Counted from the first letter of the stretch, positions 49,550 through 58,558 are shown. The stretch: DNA of 64,000 nt from JAVBSX01 sp031549565 (GCA_031549565.1 JAVBPO010000054.1:24164-88163); one strand, 5' to 3'. A program made the numbers and translations. The notes: a model not told the origin generated them from the sequence alone.

Positions 49550-50575
49550 ATGCAACGACGTGATTTTTTCCGGTCGTTCCGTAAAGAGGAGCCCCAGGGG
49601 TGGGAGCAGGCCCCGCCCCCGGTTCCGCTCCTCGCGATCAGTCGCGACGCAATGGCGGGAGAGTTCGAAATTTCGTTCGATAAAGCGCTCTCTCCGTGGG
49701 GCGCCGGGGTCGCTTTGGACGCGTTGGACGAAATCCAGCGATTGGAGCGAAAGCTATCCGTTTTTCTTCCCGACTCGCAAATTTCTTACATCAATAAAGT
49801 CGCCCCGTTTTCCCCGGTTCCGCTCGACGACGAATTGTTTGAGCTGATTCGGCTCTGTCTGGAATTAAGCGAACAGACCGGCGGAGCGATCGATATCACC
49901 AGTACGCCGCTTTGGCAGCTCTGGGGATTCGCCGATAAAAACGTACGGATTCCCACCGAAAAGGAAATCGCGGATGCTCTCGAATGTGTCGGTTTCAAAA
50001 TGGTGGAGTTGGACGAGTCGGCCCGCACGATCCGCTTGGCCAAGCCCGGCGTTACGCTGAATTTCGGTTGCGCTGGAAAAGGATTCGCCCTGGATTCCGC
50101 GGCCCGGATTCTCGAAGCCGCCGAAATGCACCATTTTCAATTCCACGGCGGACTGAGCAGCGTCCTGGCCCGGGGCGATTTTCAGGCTCCCGACAAAGGC
50201 TGGTCGATCGGGGTTGCGCATCCGGCGTATCCCGGCAAACGGCTCGCGGAAATCCGACTGCTCGACGAATCGCTCGGAACCTCCGGTTCGCAGAAGCAGT
50301 TTTTCATGCACAATAATCGCCGCTTCGGACACATTCTCGACCCGCGAACCGGTTATCCTTCGGAGCAAACGCTCATGGTCACGGTCGTCGCGAAATCGGC
50401 GATTCTTGCCGACGTCCTGTCCACAGCGTTTTTCGTCATGACGCCGGGGGAGGTCGAAGCGTTCTGCGCCGACCGAGCCGACGTGTGTGCCCTGCTGGTC
50501 GTTGCAACGGAAAAGCACCCCGGCTTCGAGGTCCTCGCTTTTGGGTTTTCCGAGGAGAAGATAGAATGGTGTTGA
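49550..50575 (+). CDS. apbE: FAD:protein FMN transferase (ApbE)
   Basis: 341 residues. Family signatures: AGEFEISFDK near the start, GGAIDITSTPLWQLWGF, TLNFGCAGKGFALDSAARIL, FQFHGGLSSVLARGD and the metal/FAD motif HILDPRTGYPSE. ApbE attaches FMN covalently to threonine of redox proteins such as NQR or RNF subunits. The N-terminus QRRDFFRSF is twin-arginine-like but lacks a hydrophobic stretch, so it is likely cytoplasmic or a degenerate signal. It overlaps the following mqnC-fusion start by ten bases. A second, membrane-anchored ApbE lies at 62110-63327. Confidence 0.88.
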   Translation: MQRRDFFRSFRKEEPQGWEQAPPPVPLLAISRDAMAGEFEISFDKALSPWGAGVALDALDEIQRLERKLSVFLPDSQISYINKVAPFSPVPLDDELFELIRLCLELSEQTGGAIDITSTPLWQLWGFADKNVRIPTEKEIADALECVGFKMVELDESARTIRLAKPGVTLNFGCAGKGFALDSAARILEAAEMHHFQFHGGLSSVLARGDFQAPDKGWSIGVAHPAYPGKRLAEIRLLDESLGTSGSQKQFFMHNNRRFGHILDPRTGYPSEQTLMVTVVAKSAILADVLSTAFFVMTPGEVEAFCADRADVCALLVVATEKHPGFEVLAFGFSEEKIEWC

Positions 50576-52464
50576 TGTTCACGCTCGAAAAAACGTTAAA
50601 CGGTGTTCGCCTTTCTCCGGAAGAAGCGGTCGAACTTTTGTGGTCGGACGATTTGGCGTCGATCGCCGAAGCGGCGCATCGGGTTTGTTTGCGGCTCCAT
50701 CCGGGTCGGGAGCGGACGTACAACGTCGAGCGGAATATCAACTACACCAACGGCTGCGTCAGCGGCTGCAAATTCTGTGCGTTTTGCCGAACCGAAGACA
50801 GCTCCGACCACTATATCCTCGACCGGGAAACGATGCACGCGAAAGTCGCGGAAACCGTTGCGCTGGGGGGCAACCAGATTCTGCTCCAGGGCGGTTTGCA
50901 TCCGACGCTTCCCTTTTCGTGGTACCTCGAAATGATCCGTGAGATCAAACGGGATTTTCCGTCGGTCAACGTCCATGGGTTTTCGCCGACGGAGATCGTC
51001 TTTTTCGCTCGAAAATTCTCGCTCTCCTACGAAGAAGTGCTCGGTCGGTTGCGGGAAGCGGGGCTCGGTTCGCTTCCCGGCGGCGGGGCGGAAATTCTCG
51101 TCGACCGCGTCCGCGGCGAAGTGAGCCCGAACAAAGCGTCCGCCGACGATTGGCTGGACGTTTGCCGTACTTGGCACAAAATGGGAGGCCGTGGTTCCGC
51201 GACGATGATGTTCGGACACGTCGAAACCGTGGAAGACCGGGTCGAACATCTCCGCAAACTCCGTGATTTGCAGGACGAAACCGGCGGATTCACCGCGTTT
51301 ATCTGCTGGACTTTCCAGCCGGGCCAAACGCAACTGTCGCATCTGCACAAAATCGGAAGCTGGGAATACTTGAAAATGCTCGCGGTCAGCCGTCTGTTTC
51401 TCGATAATTTTCGCAATATTCAAGCGAGTTGGGTGACGCAGGGAATGACGATCGGACCGCTTTCGCTCCATTACGGGGCCAACGACATGGGAAGTGTCAT
51501 GATCGAAGAAAACGTCGTCGCCGCGGCGGGAACCGTCTACAAAACGAACGAACGGGAGTTGCGTCAATCGATTTCCGGCGCCGGGTTCGTTCCGCGGCGC
51601 CGTGATGACACCTATCTCGACGGATTCGTTCCAAAAAACAAACGGTCCGCGTTCACGCTCGTCGAAGTGATGCTCGTGTTGACGATCATGGTCGTCCTGG
51701 CCGGGATCTCCCTTCCGATTCTCAGCAACTCGCTGGTTAATTACCGCTTGAAAAAATCGGCGGATATCGTTCGTGCCCAGTGGATCCACCTCCGGATTCA
51801 GGCGATGGAAGAGGGGCAGATTCTCTGTTTTCGTACGCTCATCGGGGGAAACCGGATTCTGATCGATCGGGTTTTGGACGTGCATTTCGCGGCATCAATG
51901 CGGATCGACGACAATTCGCTTTCCGGTCGGGAGGATAGGGAAGGGACCCCGGGCTATTTCGAGCAGGATCATTTTTATTCCAGCGGCTTTTCCGGTTCGG
52001 AAGAGGATTTCATTCTCCGGGATCCGTCGCAGGCGAGTACGGAAACCGGCGCGCGATTCATTGAACTACCGGAAGGGGTCTTTTTTGCCGACACGCTTGC
52101 CGTCCCGGACGAACGTGCGGCGTATTACCTCGGGTTCACGGTCGGCGAAGACGAAAACGGTTCCACGCAGGACCCGGTCGCCAACCGGGACACGCGCTAC
52201 GGAGAAACGAAGGCCCGGGACGGAACGCTTTGGTCGGCACCCGTTTTTTTCTTTCCCGACGGAACGACTTCGACAGCTGCAACGCTGCTGAAAAACCGAT
52301 CCAATCGCTGTCTGGAAGTCCGGCTGCGAGGTTTGACGGGAACGACTTCGACCGGTTCGGTCACATTTCCGGACCGCTATTCCGGCGAACTGAACCCGGA
52401 AACCGACGGCATGTCCCCAGCCGAACTCGACGCGCTTCCCAAGGTGAACCTTGAAGCTCATTAA
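50566..52464 (+). CDS. mqnC: MqnC (futalosine-pathway radical SAM enzyme) fused to a type IV pseudopilin
   Basis: 632 residues from the ATG at 50566, which has AGGAG eight bases upstream; an ATG at 50575 in a TGATG overlap with apbE is an alternative. Residues 1 to about 350 are cyclic dehypoxanthine futalosine synthase: radical SAM cysteines Cys64, Cys68 and Cys71 in TNGCVSGCKFCAFC, then LPGGGAEILVDRVRGEVSP and TAFICWTFQPGQTQL. From residue 356 the text reads KNKRSAFTLVEVMLVLTIMV, a textbook class III prepilin signal with cleavage between Ala362 and Phe363 and Glu367 at position five, followed by a GspH/FimT-like pseudopilin of 270 residues. No stop or start codon lies between the halves. 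If real, prepilin peptidase would release the enzyme as an oversized leader. Confidence 0.85.
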   Translation: MVLMFTLEKTLNGVRLSPEEAVELLWSDDLASIAEAAHRVCLRLHPGRERTYNVERNINYTNGCVSGCKFCAFCRTEDSSDHYILDRETMHAKVAETVALGGNQILLQGGLHPTLPFSWYLEMIREIKRDFPSVNVHGFSPTEIVFFARKFSLSYEEVLGRLREAGLGSLPGGGAEILVDRVRGEVSPNKASADDWLDVCRTWHKMGGRGSATMMFGHVETVEDRVEHLRKLRDLQDETGGFTAFICWTFQPGQTQLSHLHKIGSWEYLKMLAVSRLFLDNFRNIQASWVTQGMTIGPLSLHYGANDMGSVMIEENVVAAAGTVYKTNERELRQSISGAGFVPRRRDDTYLDGFVPKNKRSAFTLVEVMLVLTIMVVLAGISLPILSNSLVNYRLKKSADIVRAQWIHLRIQAMEEGQILCFRTLIGGNRILIDRVLDVHFAASMRIDDNSLSGREDREGTPGYFEQDHFYSSGFSGSEEDFILRDPSQASTETGARFIELPEGVFFADTLAVPDERAAYYLGFTVGEDENGSTQDPVANRDTRYGETKARDGTLWSAPVFFFPDGTTSTAATLLKNRSNRCLEVRLRGLTGTTSTGSVTFPDRYSGELNPETDGMSPAELDALPKVNLEAH

Positions 52465-52536
52465 CAGGCGTGGTTCGTTAATCCGTAGCACGAAGCGTTT
52501 CGCCATAACGTACAACGGTAGAGCTTTGACGCTCCC

Positions 52537-53883
52537 CTACCGATTCATGAAATTCCGTTCGATGAAACCTGTGTCGATATTCCCCTGTTGGAAATCTCTG
52601 TGCTGCAAAATGCGGAGTTGAAGCGGAGTCGATGTTTTGATCCCCTCGACCCGCATTTCGTTGAGGCAGCGACACATGCAGGCGATCGCTTCGGCGCGGG
52701 TCGGCTGGTGGACGAGCAGCTTACCGATCATGGAGTCATAACTCGGCGAAACGGTGTAGCCTGCGTGCGTGTGGGAATCGAACCGGACCCCGAATCCGCC
52801 CGGGACGATCATCTTTTCGATCTTGCCCGGCGAAGGTCGGAAATTGTGCTCCGGATCCTCCGCGTTGATCCGACATTCGATCGAGCAGCCGCGATGCACG
52901 ACGTCCTTCTGCTTGAACGGCAGCTTTTCCCCCGCCGCGACGAGAATCTGCGTCTTGATCAAATCGATTCCCGTTACGAGTTCCGTGACCGGGTGCTCAA
53001 CCTGGATTCGGGCGTTCATTTCGATGAAGTAGAAATTTTCATCTTTGTCGACGAGAAATTCGACGGTTCCGGCGTTGGTGTAACCGGCGCTTTTCGCCAA
53101 TTTGACCGCCGCTTCGCAGATCGCGTTTCGCGTCGTCTGTTTCAAATTCGGGGCAGGACTCTCTTCGATCAACTTTTGGTGCCGCCGCTGCATGGAGCAG
53201 TCGCGTTCCCAGAGGTGGACGACGTTGCCATGATTATCGCCGATCAACTGGACTTCGACGTGTCGCGGGGATTCGATGAATTTTTCCAGGTAAATGTCGC
53301 CGTTCCCGAAGTTCGCTTTCGCTTCCTGGGCGGCCTGTTCGATCGCGTTTTTGAGTTGTTCGGCGTCTTTGGCGATTCGCATTCCGCGACCTCCGCCGCC
53401 GGCGGACGCTTTGATCAGGACGGGAAAGCCGACCTGGTTGGCGAATTTGATCGCGTCCGCTTCGTTGGTAATCAACCCTTCGCTCCCCGGAACGCGAGGA
53501 ACGCCGGCGTTGTGAGCGATGACCCGGGCGGAGTTTTTATCGCCGAGCATCGCCATTGCGTCGGATGTCGGCCCGATGAATTCGTATCCGCAACTGCGGC
53601 ACACGTCGGCGAAGTGCGAGTTTTCCGCGAGAAAACCGTAACCGGGATGAATCGCGTTGACGTCCCCGATTTCCGCGGCGCTGATAATGCGATCGATTTT
53701 CAGGTAACTGTCGGTCGATTTGGCCGGTCCGACGCAATACGCTTCGTCGGCAAGATCAAGATAAGCGGCTCCGCGATCGGCTTCGCTGAACACGGCAACG
53801 GTTTCGATCCCCATTTCACGGCAAGCGCGAATGATACGAAGGGCGATTTCGCCGCGGTTGGCGATGAGAATGCGTTTGAACAT
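52537..53883 (-). CDS. accC: Biotin carboxylase, acetyl-CoA carboxylase subunit
   Basis: 448 residues, standard length. It carries the ATP-grasp core with GGGGRGMRIAKD, the catalytic FIEMNARIQVEHPVTE and HRGCSIECRINAEDP, and starts MFKRILIANRGEIALRIIRA. It carboxylates the biotin of AccB for fatty-acid synthesis. accB is not adjacent, which differs from the common accBC pair. The gene converges with the mqnC fusion. Confidence 0.95.
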   Translation of the reverse strand: MFKRILIANRGEIALRIIRACREMGIETVAVFSEADRGAAYLDLADEAYCVGPAKSTDSYLKIDRIISAAEIGDVNAIHPGYGFLAENSHFADVCRSCGYEFIGPTSDAMAMLGDKNSARVIAHNAGVPRVPGSEGLITNEADAIKFANQVGFPVLIKASAGGGGRGMRIAKDAEQLKNAIEQAAQEAKANFGNGDIYLEKFIESPRHVEVQLIGDNHGNVVHLWERDCSMQRRHQKLIEESPAPNLKQTTRNAICEAAVKLAKSAGYTNAGTVEFLVDKDENFYFIEMNARIQVEHPVTELVTGIDLIKTQILVAAGEKLPFKQKDVVHRGCSIECRINAEDPEHNFRPSPGKIEKMIVPGGFGVRFDSHTHAGYTVSPSYDSMIGKLLVHQPTRAEAIACMCRCLNEMRVEGIKTSTPLQLRILQHRDFQQGNIDTGFIERNFMNR

Positions 53884-54117
53884 AAGACGGATCGCAAAAG
53901 GAAAACAAGGAATTTACCGCATTTTATACCGTAGCACGGTATGGCGGTAGCCTTCGGCCGAAGTATCCCGCAGCCGCGCTGGGCTGCTGCCGACCTGCAA
54001 TTCAAGCGTATTCTTGAAAGTCAATCTAATCAGTGTGGAATTGGAAAAGGTCAGCTTAGGAACGTTTGGGAGTATAACAATTTTTCCTTGAACAAAAAGG
54101 GGCCGAAACGGCGTGCG

Positions 54118-56013
54118 TTAACGCGTCGATTGACACTCTTTCTCATACAACTCGCCGACCCGGTTCGCGGCGTCGCGGACGTCCCGGAAGATTTGCGTCT
54201 GAACGACCTGTTCCCCCTGCTCTAGGCGGGTCAAAAGCGTTCCCCAGAGTTCCCGCTGGAACCAGTGGAAAAAATGTCGGGCACGATTTTTCGCGTATTC
54301 TTCCTGAACCGATTGGAACAGTTTTGCAACGCTCTGCTTGATTCCTTCCCCTGCTTGGTTGACCAGGACTTCGCCGGTTCCCGTGATCCCGCCCGTGATC
54401 GCCGTTTCAAGTACGGCATGACTCGCCAAAGAGCCGACGAACGCAAAACCGGTCGCCGCGAGCGTGATCGTAATCGCCGGTCGTGCGATTGCCGCGGCGA
54501 AGTCGAGCGAACGAACGACTTTGACCGCCCCGGGATTCTCCTCGGACCACTGTTGCAAGCTGTCGCGCAAAAAGTTCCGAAAGTCGTCGTCGATCGGGAC
54601 CAGCGACTTATGCGCCGCTTTGGCATGGTTGAGCAGATTTTTGCGATTTTCGCCGGTCAAGAGTTCCTGAAGCGACTCCCGCAGCACCGGGTTTTCCGTT
54701 TTCGCAAGCCGTTCGAGCTGTTCGATCGTTTTTTCGACGACAAGCGTTACGGTTTGCGCTTCCTGCTTTTGCAGTTCGAGCATCGGATCTTCAACCGGCT
54801 TGTTCGAGAACGAACTCCACGCTTTTTGAATCGGCCAAAGGATCGCGTTTCCGACGGTTCGGTAGGTGTTATGGATCCGCCGAGTCCACAAAGGACGACC
54901 GGTTTCCCACCAGCCGCGAATTTCGTCGATCAGCAGCGAACTGGGAAGGCCGGGCCAGGTGATTTCGATTCCTTCCGCCTTTTCGAGCGTTTTTCGAGCG
55001 TCCCCCCAGCTTTTCGACTCGGCTTCCATCCGACGAAGATACCCGGTCGCCCCGGTCTCGCGGTCGCAAATCACCTTCAAGGCGCCGTGCAAAGTCTGCG
55101 TTTTGATTTTCTCAAAATGCAACTCGGAGAGCAAATCCGAAAGCTTCGGAACAGGAATCCTTTCACGAGCCGGGACCTGCGGTCCCGACAACTTCCAAAA
55201 ACTCAAGCTCATCCCATTCGCCGCCTCCCGATCGTGAGGGGCGATCAGCACATCGACCGGTTCGGTTCCGGTTTCTTCGCGAAACTGTTTGACCCAGCGG
55301 GGAACCTCTTCCAGATCGTGCTCCACGTCGACCATATTGAACAGGAGGATCACCGGTTTGCCGGCGGCGCTCGCTTCCCGGAAGAACCGTTTGACGGCGG
55401 CGTCGGCGTATTTTTGTTCCGTAAGGACCGCGATGATCAGGTCCGACGTTTCCCGCACTTCCCGGGCACGCTCCCAGTTGACGGGCGTATCGGAGTCGAT
55501 GTCCGGGGTGTCAAGCAACAGCAGTTTCGGAGGGACGTTTTTCCCGACACGCCATAAGAGATGATGCTCTTGGCTTTCCTGGAGCGGATCTTCCGGCTTG
55601 GTCCACGGCAAGATCCGGAAGGCGTCGAAATGCCGATGCAGAAGCTCTTCCGGCGTCTCTTGATCGTACGTCGACGGGTTGAAAAAATCGTTCTTTTCGC
55701 CGTCGTTGACCGTAGTGTCCTGTGGTATCAAGCAAATCGGATTTTTTGTCCCGGCCGCCCGATGGTCCGCGGCACTGGCGTTTTCCCCGGCGAGATGGTT
55801 GAACACGACCGATTTGCCGGTGTTCGTCCCGCCCATAACCGCGACGACCAAAAACGGACGCTTGGAAAGCTGTCGAACGACTTTATGCTTGAGAAGCTCG
55901 TACCACGGCTCCTGATTCGGCGGACGGAAGCCGAACGCCTGAACGCTCTCTCCGAGTCGATCCACCGATCGGGAAAGCGCGAGAACCGATTGACTGAGTT
56001 CGGCAAGAGACAT
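54118..56013 (-). CDS. Dynamin-like GTPase
   Basis: 631 residues. P-loop GGTNTGKS at 61-68, Thr in the switch region (QDTTV), G3 DTPDID and G4-like NMVD. The C-terminal half is helical with a hydrophobic stretch (PAITITLAATGFAFVGSLAS) that may insert in or touch the membrane, as in bacterial dynamin-like proteins. Likely role: membrane remodelling or repair. Residues near 275 (SGPQVPAR) are encoded by a small palindromic repeat (55165-55192). The ATG at 56013 is three bases from a heptamer array, without a visible ribosome-binding site. Confidence 0.8.
   Translation of the reverse strand: MSLAELSQSVLALSRSVDRLGESVQAFGFRPPNQEPWYELLKHKVVRQLSKRPFLVVAVMGGTNTGKSVVFNHLAGENASAADHRAAGTKNPICLIPQDTTVNDGEKNDFFNPSTYDQETPEELLHRHFDAFRILPWTKPEDPLQESQEHHLLWRVGKNVPPKLLLLDTPDIDSDTPVNWERAREVRETSDLIIAVLTEQKYADAAVKRFFREASAAGKPVILLFNMVDVEHDLEEVPRWVKQFREETGTEPVDVLIAPHDREAANGMSLSFWKLSGPQVPARERIPVPKLSDLLSELHFEKIKTQTLHGALKVICDRETGATGYLRRMEAESKSWGDARKTLEKAEGIEITWPGLPSSLLIDEIRGWWETGRPLWTRRIHNTYRTVGNAILWPIQKAWSSFSNKPVEDPMLELQKQEAQTVTLVVEKTIEQLERLAKTENPVLRESLQELLTGENRKNLLNHAKAAHKSLVPIDDDFRNFLRDSLQQWSEENPGAVKVVRSLDFAAAIARPAITITLAATGFAFVGSLASHAVLETAITGGITGTGEVLVNQAGEGIKQSVAKLFQSVQEEYAKNRARHFFHWFQRELWGTLLTRLEQGEQVVQTQIFRDVRDAANRVGELYEKECQSTR
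55165..55192. repeat. Palindrome in frame inside the GTPase gene
   Basis: CGGGACCTGCGGTCCCG (55171-55187) is a perfect palindrome around TGC. With its flanks (ACGAGCC, and GACAAC) it resembles the ends of the elements at 15796 and 17550. Confidence 0.5.
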
Positions 56014-56016
56014 GGG

Positions 56017-56044
56017 AGTAATTATGAATTATGGATTATGAATT
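56017..56044. repeat. 7-bp array (AGTAATT/ATGAATT/ATGGATT)
   Basis: Four 7-base units: AGTAATT, ATGAATT, ATGGATT, ATGAATT, starting three bases from the GTPase start codon. Confidence 0.8.
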
Positions 56045-56239
56045 TTGGCTTGAATCGCATTGTTTGTTCAGCATATTGTATGGTGAGTGGATCGGCAATA
56101 CCCTGCTTTCGTCGCTTCGTCTGTTTTCAGGGCGCGGCCGGCCCGCAGATGATTTTTTCGGCGAAAATGGAAGTTGCCTCCCCAAAACCGTGGGACGTGT
56201 TAGAATGGAGGGACGGTTTGTGCTTGTACTGTCGGTTTC
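56045..56239. other. Intergenic region, no gene seen
   Basis: The roughly 325-base gap between the GTPase and the reductase gene holds heptamer blocks at both ends. The middle contains short frames without ribosome-binding site or recognisable product. Confidence 0.4.
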
Positions 56240-56307
56240 AGGAGTCAGGCTTCAGGAGTCAGGACCTCCGAAGTCTTTCTCTGATACCTGAAGCCTATAG
56301 CCTATAG
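56240..56307. repeat. Inverted 7-bp-period block (AGGAGTC / CCTATAG)
   Basis: AGGAGTC, AGGCTTC, AGGAGTC (56240-56260) and later CCTGAAG, CCTATAG, CCTATAG (56287-56307). CAGGCTTCAGG and CCTGAAGCCT are inverted to each other. It precedes the reductase gene by about 30 bases. Confidence 0.75.
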
Positions 56308-56338
56308 CCAACATTCATCCTCTCTCTCCTCGACACCA

Positions 56339-56974
56339 ATGAAAGTTCTCGCGATTAACGGAAGTCCGAAACACGACGGCAATACGGCCCAAGCGATCCA
56401 GCTTCTCCTCAAAGAAGTGCAAAGCGCCGGGATCGACACGGAAATGCATACCATCGGCAACAAGGCGATTCGCGGTTGCATCGGTTGCGGAAAATGTATC
56501 GAAAAACAAAACGGACGCTGCAACGCTTTCGACGACACGGTCAACGAACTCGTTCCGAAAATCATTGAAGCGGACGGGCTGGTCCTCGGTTCGCCGACCT
56601 ATTTTTCCGGAATGAACGGGACGATGAAGTCGTTCCTGGACCGAGCGTTTTACGTGGCCCGGGTCAACGGCAATGCGACGCGTTTGAAATTCGGAGCCGC
56701 GGTCGTCGCCGTCCGGCGCGGGGGCGGGACGATTACATTCGACCAGTTGAACAAATATTTCCAAATCTCCGAAATGACGACGGTCGGCTCCTGTTATTGG
56801 AACGTCATTCATGGAATGATGCCGGGGGAAATCCACCAGGACCTCGAAGGAATCCGGATCATGAGAACCTTGGGCCGCAACCTCGCCTGGCTCATGAAAT
56901 TGGCCGAACACGGCAAAGGACACGTCGCGATGCCGGAATCGCTGGAGCCGATCATGACGAATTTCGTTCGATGA
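56339..56974 (+). CDS. Flavodoxin-like NADPH-dependent FMN reductase
   Basis: 211 residues. The FMN phosphate loop INGSPKHDGNTAQA, the Cys pattern GCIGCGKCIEKQNGRC and LVLGSPTYFSGMNGTMKSFL are typical of the iron-sulfur flavoprotein/NADPH-dependent FMN reductase group; the four cysteines may bind a 4Fe-4S cluster as in Isf proteins. It probably works in cytoplasmic redox or detoxification. The following CPBP gene is convergent, with nine bases between stops. Confidence 0.85.
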   Translation: MKVLAINGSPKHDGNTAQAIQLLLKEVQSAGIDTEMHTIGNKAIRGCIGCGKCIEKQNGRCNAFDDTVNELVPKIIEADGLVLGSPTYFSGMNGTMKSFLDRAFYVARVNGNATRLKFGAAVVAVRRGGGTITFDQLNKYFQISEMTTVGSCYWNVIHGMMPGEIHQDLEGIRIMRTLGRNLAWLMKLAEHGKGHVAMPESLEPIMTNFVR

Positions 56975-56983
56975 AACACCTGT

Positions 56984-57592
56984 TCACCGCCGCAATATGA
57001 AACGAATCACGCAGTAATCGTAAAGCGTGTGAACGAGAATCGGGACGAGAATGTTGCCCGAAAGGAGGAATATCGCCGCGAAATACAGACTGATCAGAAA
57101 CGCGATCAGTCCGTAGGTGAGCGTGATCAGGTGAGCGAAACCGAAAAACACCGAGGAAACGGCGATTCCACAAATCAATCCGGTTGTTCCGCCGATTCCT
57201 TGCGAAATGCCGTCCTGCATCAAACCGCGAAAGAACAGCTCTTCTCCGATTCCGGCGAGAACGCAAATCAGGAAAATCTGGACCGTGGAGCAGCGTCCGA
57301 AAAACGAGAGAATGAAAATCCGCACCAACTGTTGAATACGCAGAAACGGCAGGGTTTTCATTCGGTTCATGACGACGAACATCACCAACATCGGCAAGGT
57401 CGCCGCGAAACCGAGCACGACATCGTGAAACGACCACGAAAGTGTCCGGGCCGGTGAGAAAGCACAAAAATAACCGATCGTAAGCGCGAGAACCGCGAGG
57501 CCCCCTTCGACAAAAATCGCCGAAAACACCGTATGATGCTGCTGCGGTTGTGGTAATTCCCAGCCTTGATTTTGCGGACCGTTCTCGCTCAT
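56984..57592 (-). CDS. CPBP-family intramembrane metalloprotease
   Basis: 202 residues from the ATG at 57592 (a TTG 11 codons upstream is in frame). About six hydrophobic segments. The Abi/CPBP motifs are present: GIGEELFFRGL with Glu117, Glu118 and Arg122, GFAHL with His154, and LVHTLYDY with His188. Family members cut membrane or CAAX-like substrates, or give bacteriocin immunity; the substrate here is unknown. Confidence 0.85.
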   Translation of the reverse strand: MSENGPQNQGWELPQPQQHHTVFSAIFVEGGLAVLALTIGYFCAFSPARTLSWSFHDVVLGFAATLPMLVMFVVMNRMKTLPFLRIQQLVRIFILSFFGRCSTVQIFLICVLAGIGEELFFRGLMQDGISQGIGGTTGLICGIAVSSVFFGFAHLITLTYGLIAFLISLYFAAIFLLSGNILVPILVHTLYDYCVIRFILRR

Positions 57593-57777
57593 TTCAATTG
57601 ACCATGTGTCTGTCTTCTCGTTCAACCCACCACCATATACTAGTCACGGGACGGGAAAAGAAAAGCACGGAGCATTCGTAAAACCGTTATTTGTTCGTCT
57701 TTTGATGTGATTCCCCTTATAATGAGGTAAGTTTTTTGGTTTCACAACTCCACTCCACCATCCAAAGAGGGAACATC

Positions 57778-58392
57778 ATGTCTGAATGTCAAGAAAAATG
57801 TCCGACCGTTTTAGTGACTCGAAAAGCCCCCTGCTTCAAAGCGCAAGCCGTGATGCCCGACGGAACGTTCAAGGAAGTCTCGCTTTGCGATTATAAGGGA
57901 AAGTACGTGCTGCTTTTCTTTTATCCGATGGACTTTACGTTCGTTTGCCCGACGGAAATCATCGCGTTTTCCGAAGCGGCGGCGGAATTTGAAAAGCTCG
58001 GCGTCCAGCTCCTCGGCTGCTCCGTCGACTCCCATTACACCCACTTGGCATGGATCAACACGCCCCGCACCGAAGGGGGGCTCGGCTCCTTGAAATACCC
58101 GTTGGTTTCCGATATTACCAAATCGATATCCGAATCGTACCAAATTCTTCTGCCCGGCGGCGTCGCGTTGCGGGGACTGTTTTTGATCGATAAGGAAGGG
58201 ATCGTGCAACATCAGCTCGTCAACAACCTCCCCTTGGGGCGAAGCGTCGACGAAGCACTCCGGATGGTCAAGGCTCTCCAGTTCGTCGAAAAGAACGGCG
58301 AAGTCTGCCCCGCCAACTGGCACGAAGGAGACAAAACGATGAAAGCCGACCCGAAAGGGAGCAAAGAGTTTTTCAAAGCGGCCTACAAATAG
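57778..58392 (+). CDS. 2-Cys peroxiredoxin (AhpC/TSA family)
   Basis: 204 residues; GAGG seven bases before the ATG. Peroxidatic Cys57 in DFTFVCPTE and resolving Cys177 in GEVCPANW mark a typical 2-Cys peroxiredoxin of the Prx1/AhpC group. It reduces hydrogen peroxide and organic hydroperoxides in the cytoplasm. TATAAT at 57717-57722 could be the -10 of its promoter. A repeat element follows the stop by 14 bases. Confidence 0.95.
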   Translation: MSECQEKCPTVLVTRKAPCFKAQAVMPDGTFKEVSLCDYKGKYVLLFFYPMDFTFVCPTEIIAFSEAAAEFEKLGVQLLGCSVDSHYTHLAWINTPRTEGGLGSLKYPLVSDITKSISESYQILLPGGVALRGLFLIDKEGIVQHQLVNNLPLGRSVDEALRMVKALQFVEKNGEVCPANWHEGDKTMKADPKGSKEFFKAAYK

Positions 58393-58406
58393 AAGAATCT
58401 GCTCCT

Positions 58407-58519
58407 CTTCGAATCAGAGCCGCGCACGAAGTAAGCGGTAATGTGGTTTACGGAGTATCAAACCTCGTGGTGCTTTGCACTCGAATACCGCTTACTACGT
58501 GCGCGGCTCTGATTCGAAG
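58407..58519. repeat. Inverted-repeat element, AATCAGAGCC family
   Basis: 113 bases. The ends CTTCGAATCAGAGCCGCGCA and its inverted complement match over more than 30 bases with one mismatch. It is the second copy of the element at 44040-44141. Confidence 0.92.
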
Positions 58520-58542
58520 GGAGGCCTTTCGACCATTCATAA

Positions 58543-58557
58543 TTAGTAATTAATTCC
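58543..58557. repeat. Short AATTAGT-type heptamer remnant
   Basis: TAATTAGTAATTAAT reads as two 7-base units and abuts the hemB ATG at 58559. Similar units occur at 9556-9583 and 56017-56044. Confidence 0.45.
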
Positions 58558-58558
58558 T

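Noticed and set aside
52588..53934. A 448-codon plus-strand frame opposite accC
   Set aside because: It has the same shadow origin. accC on the minus strand is unmistakable and the antisense translation has no domain.
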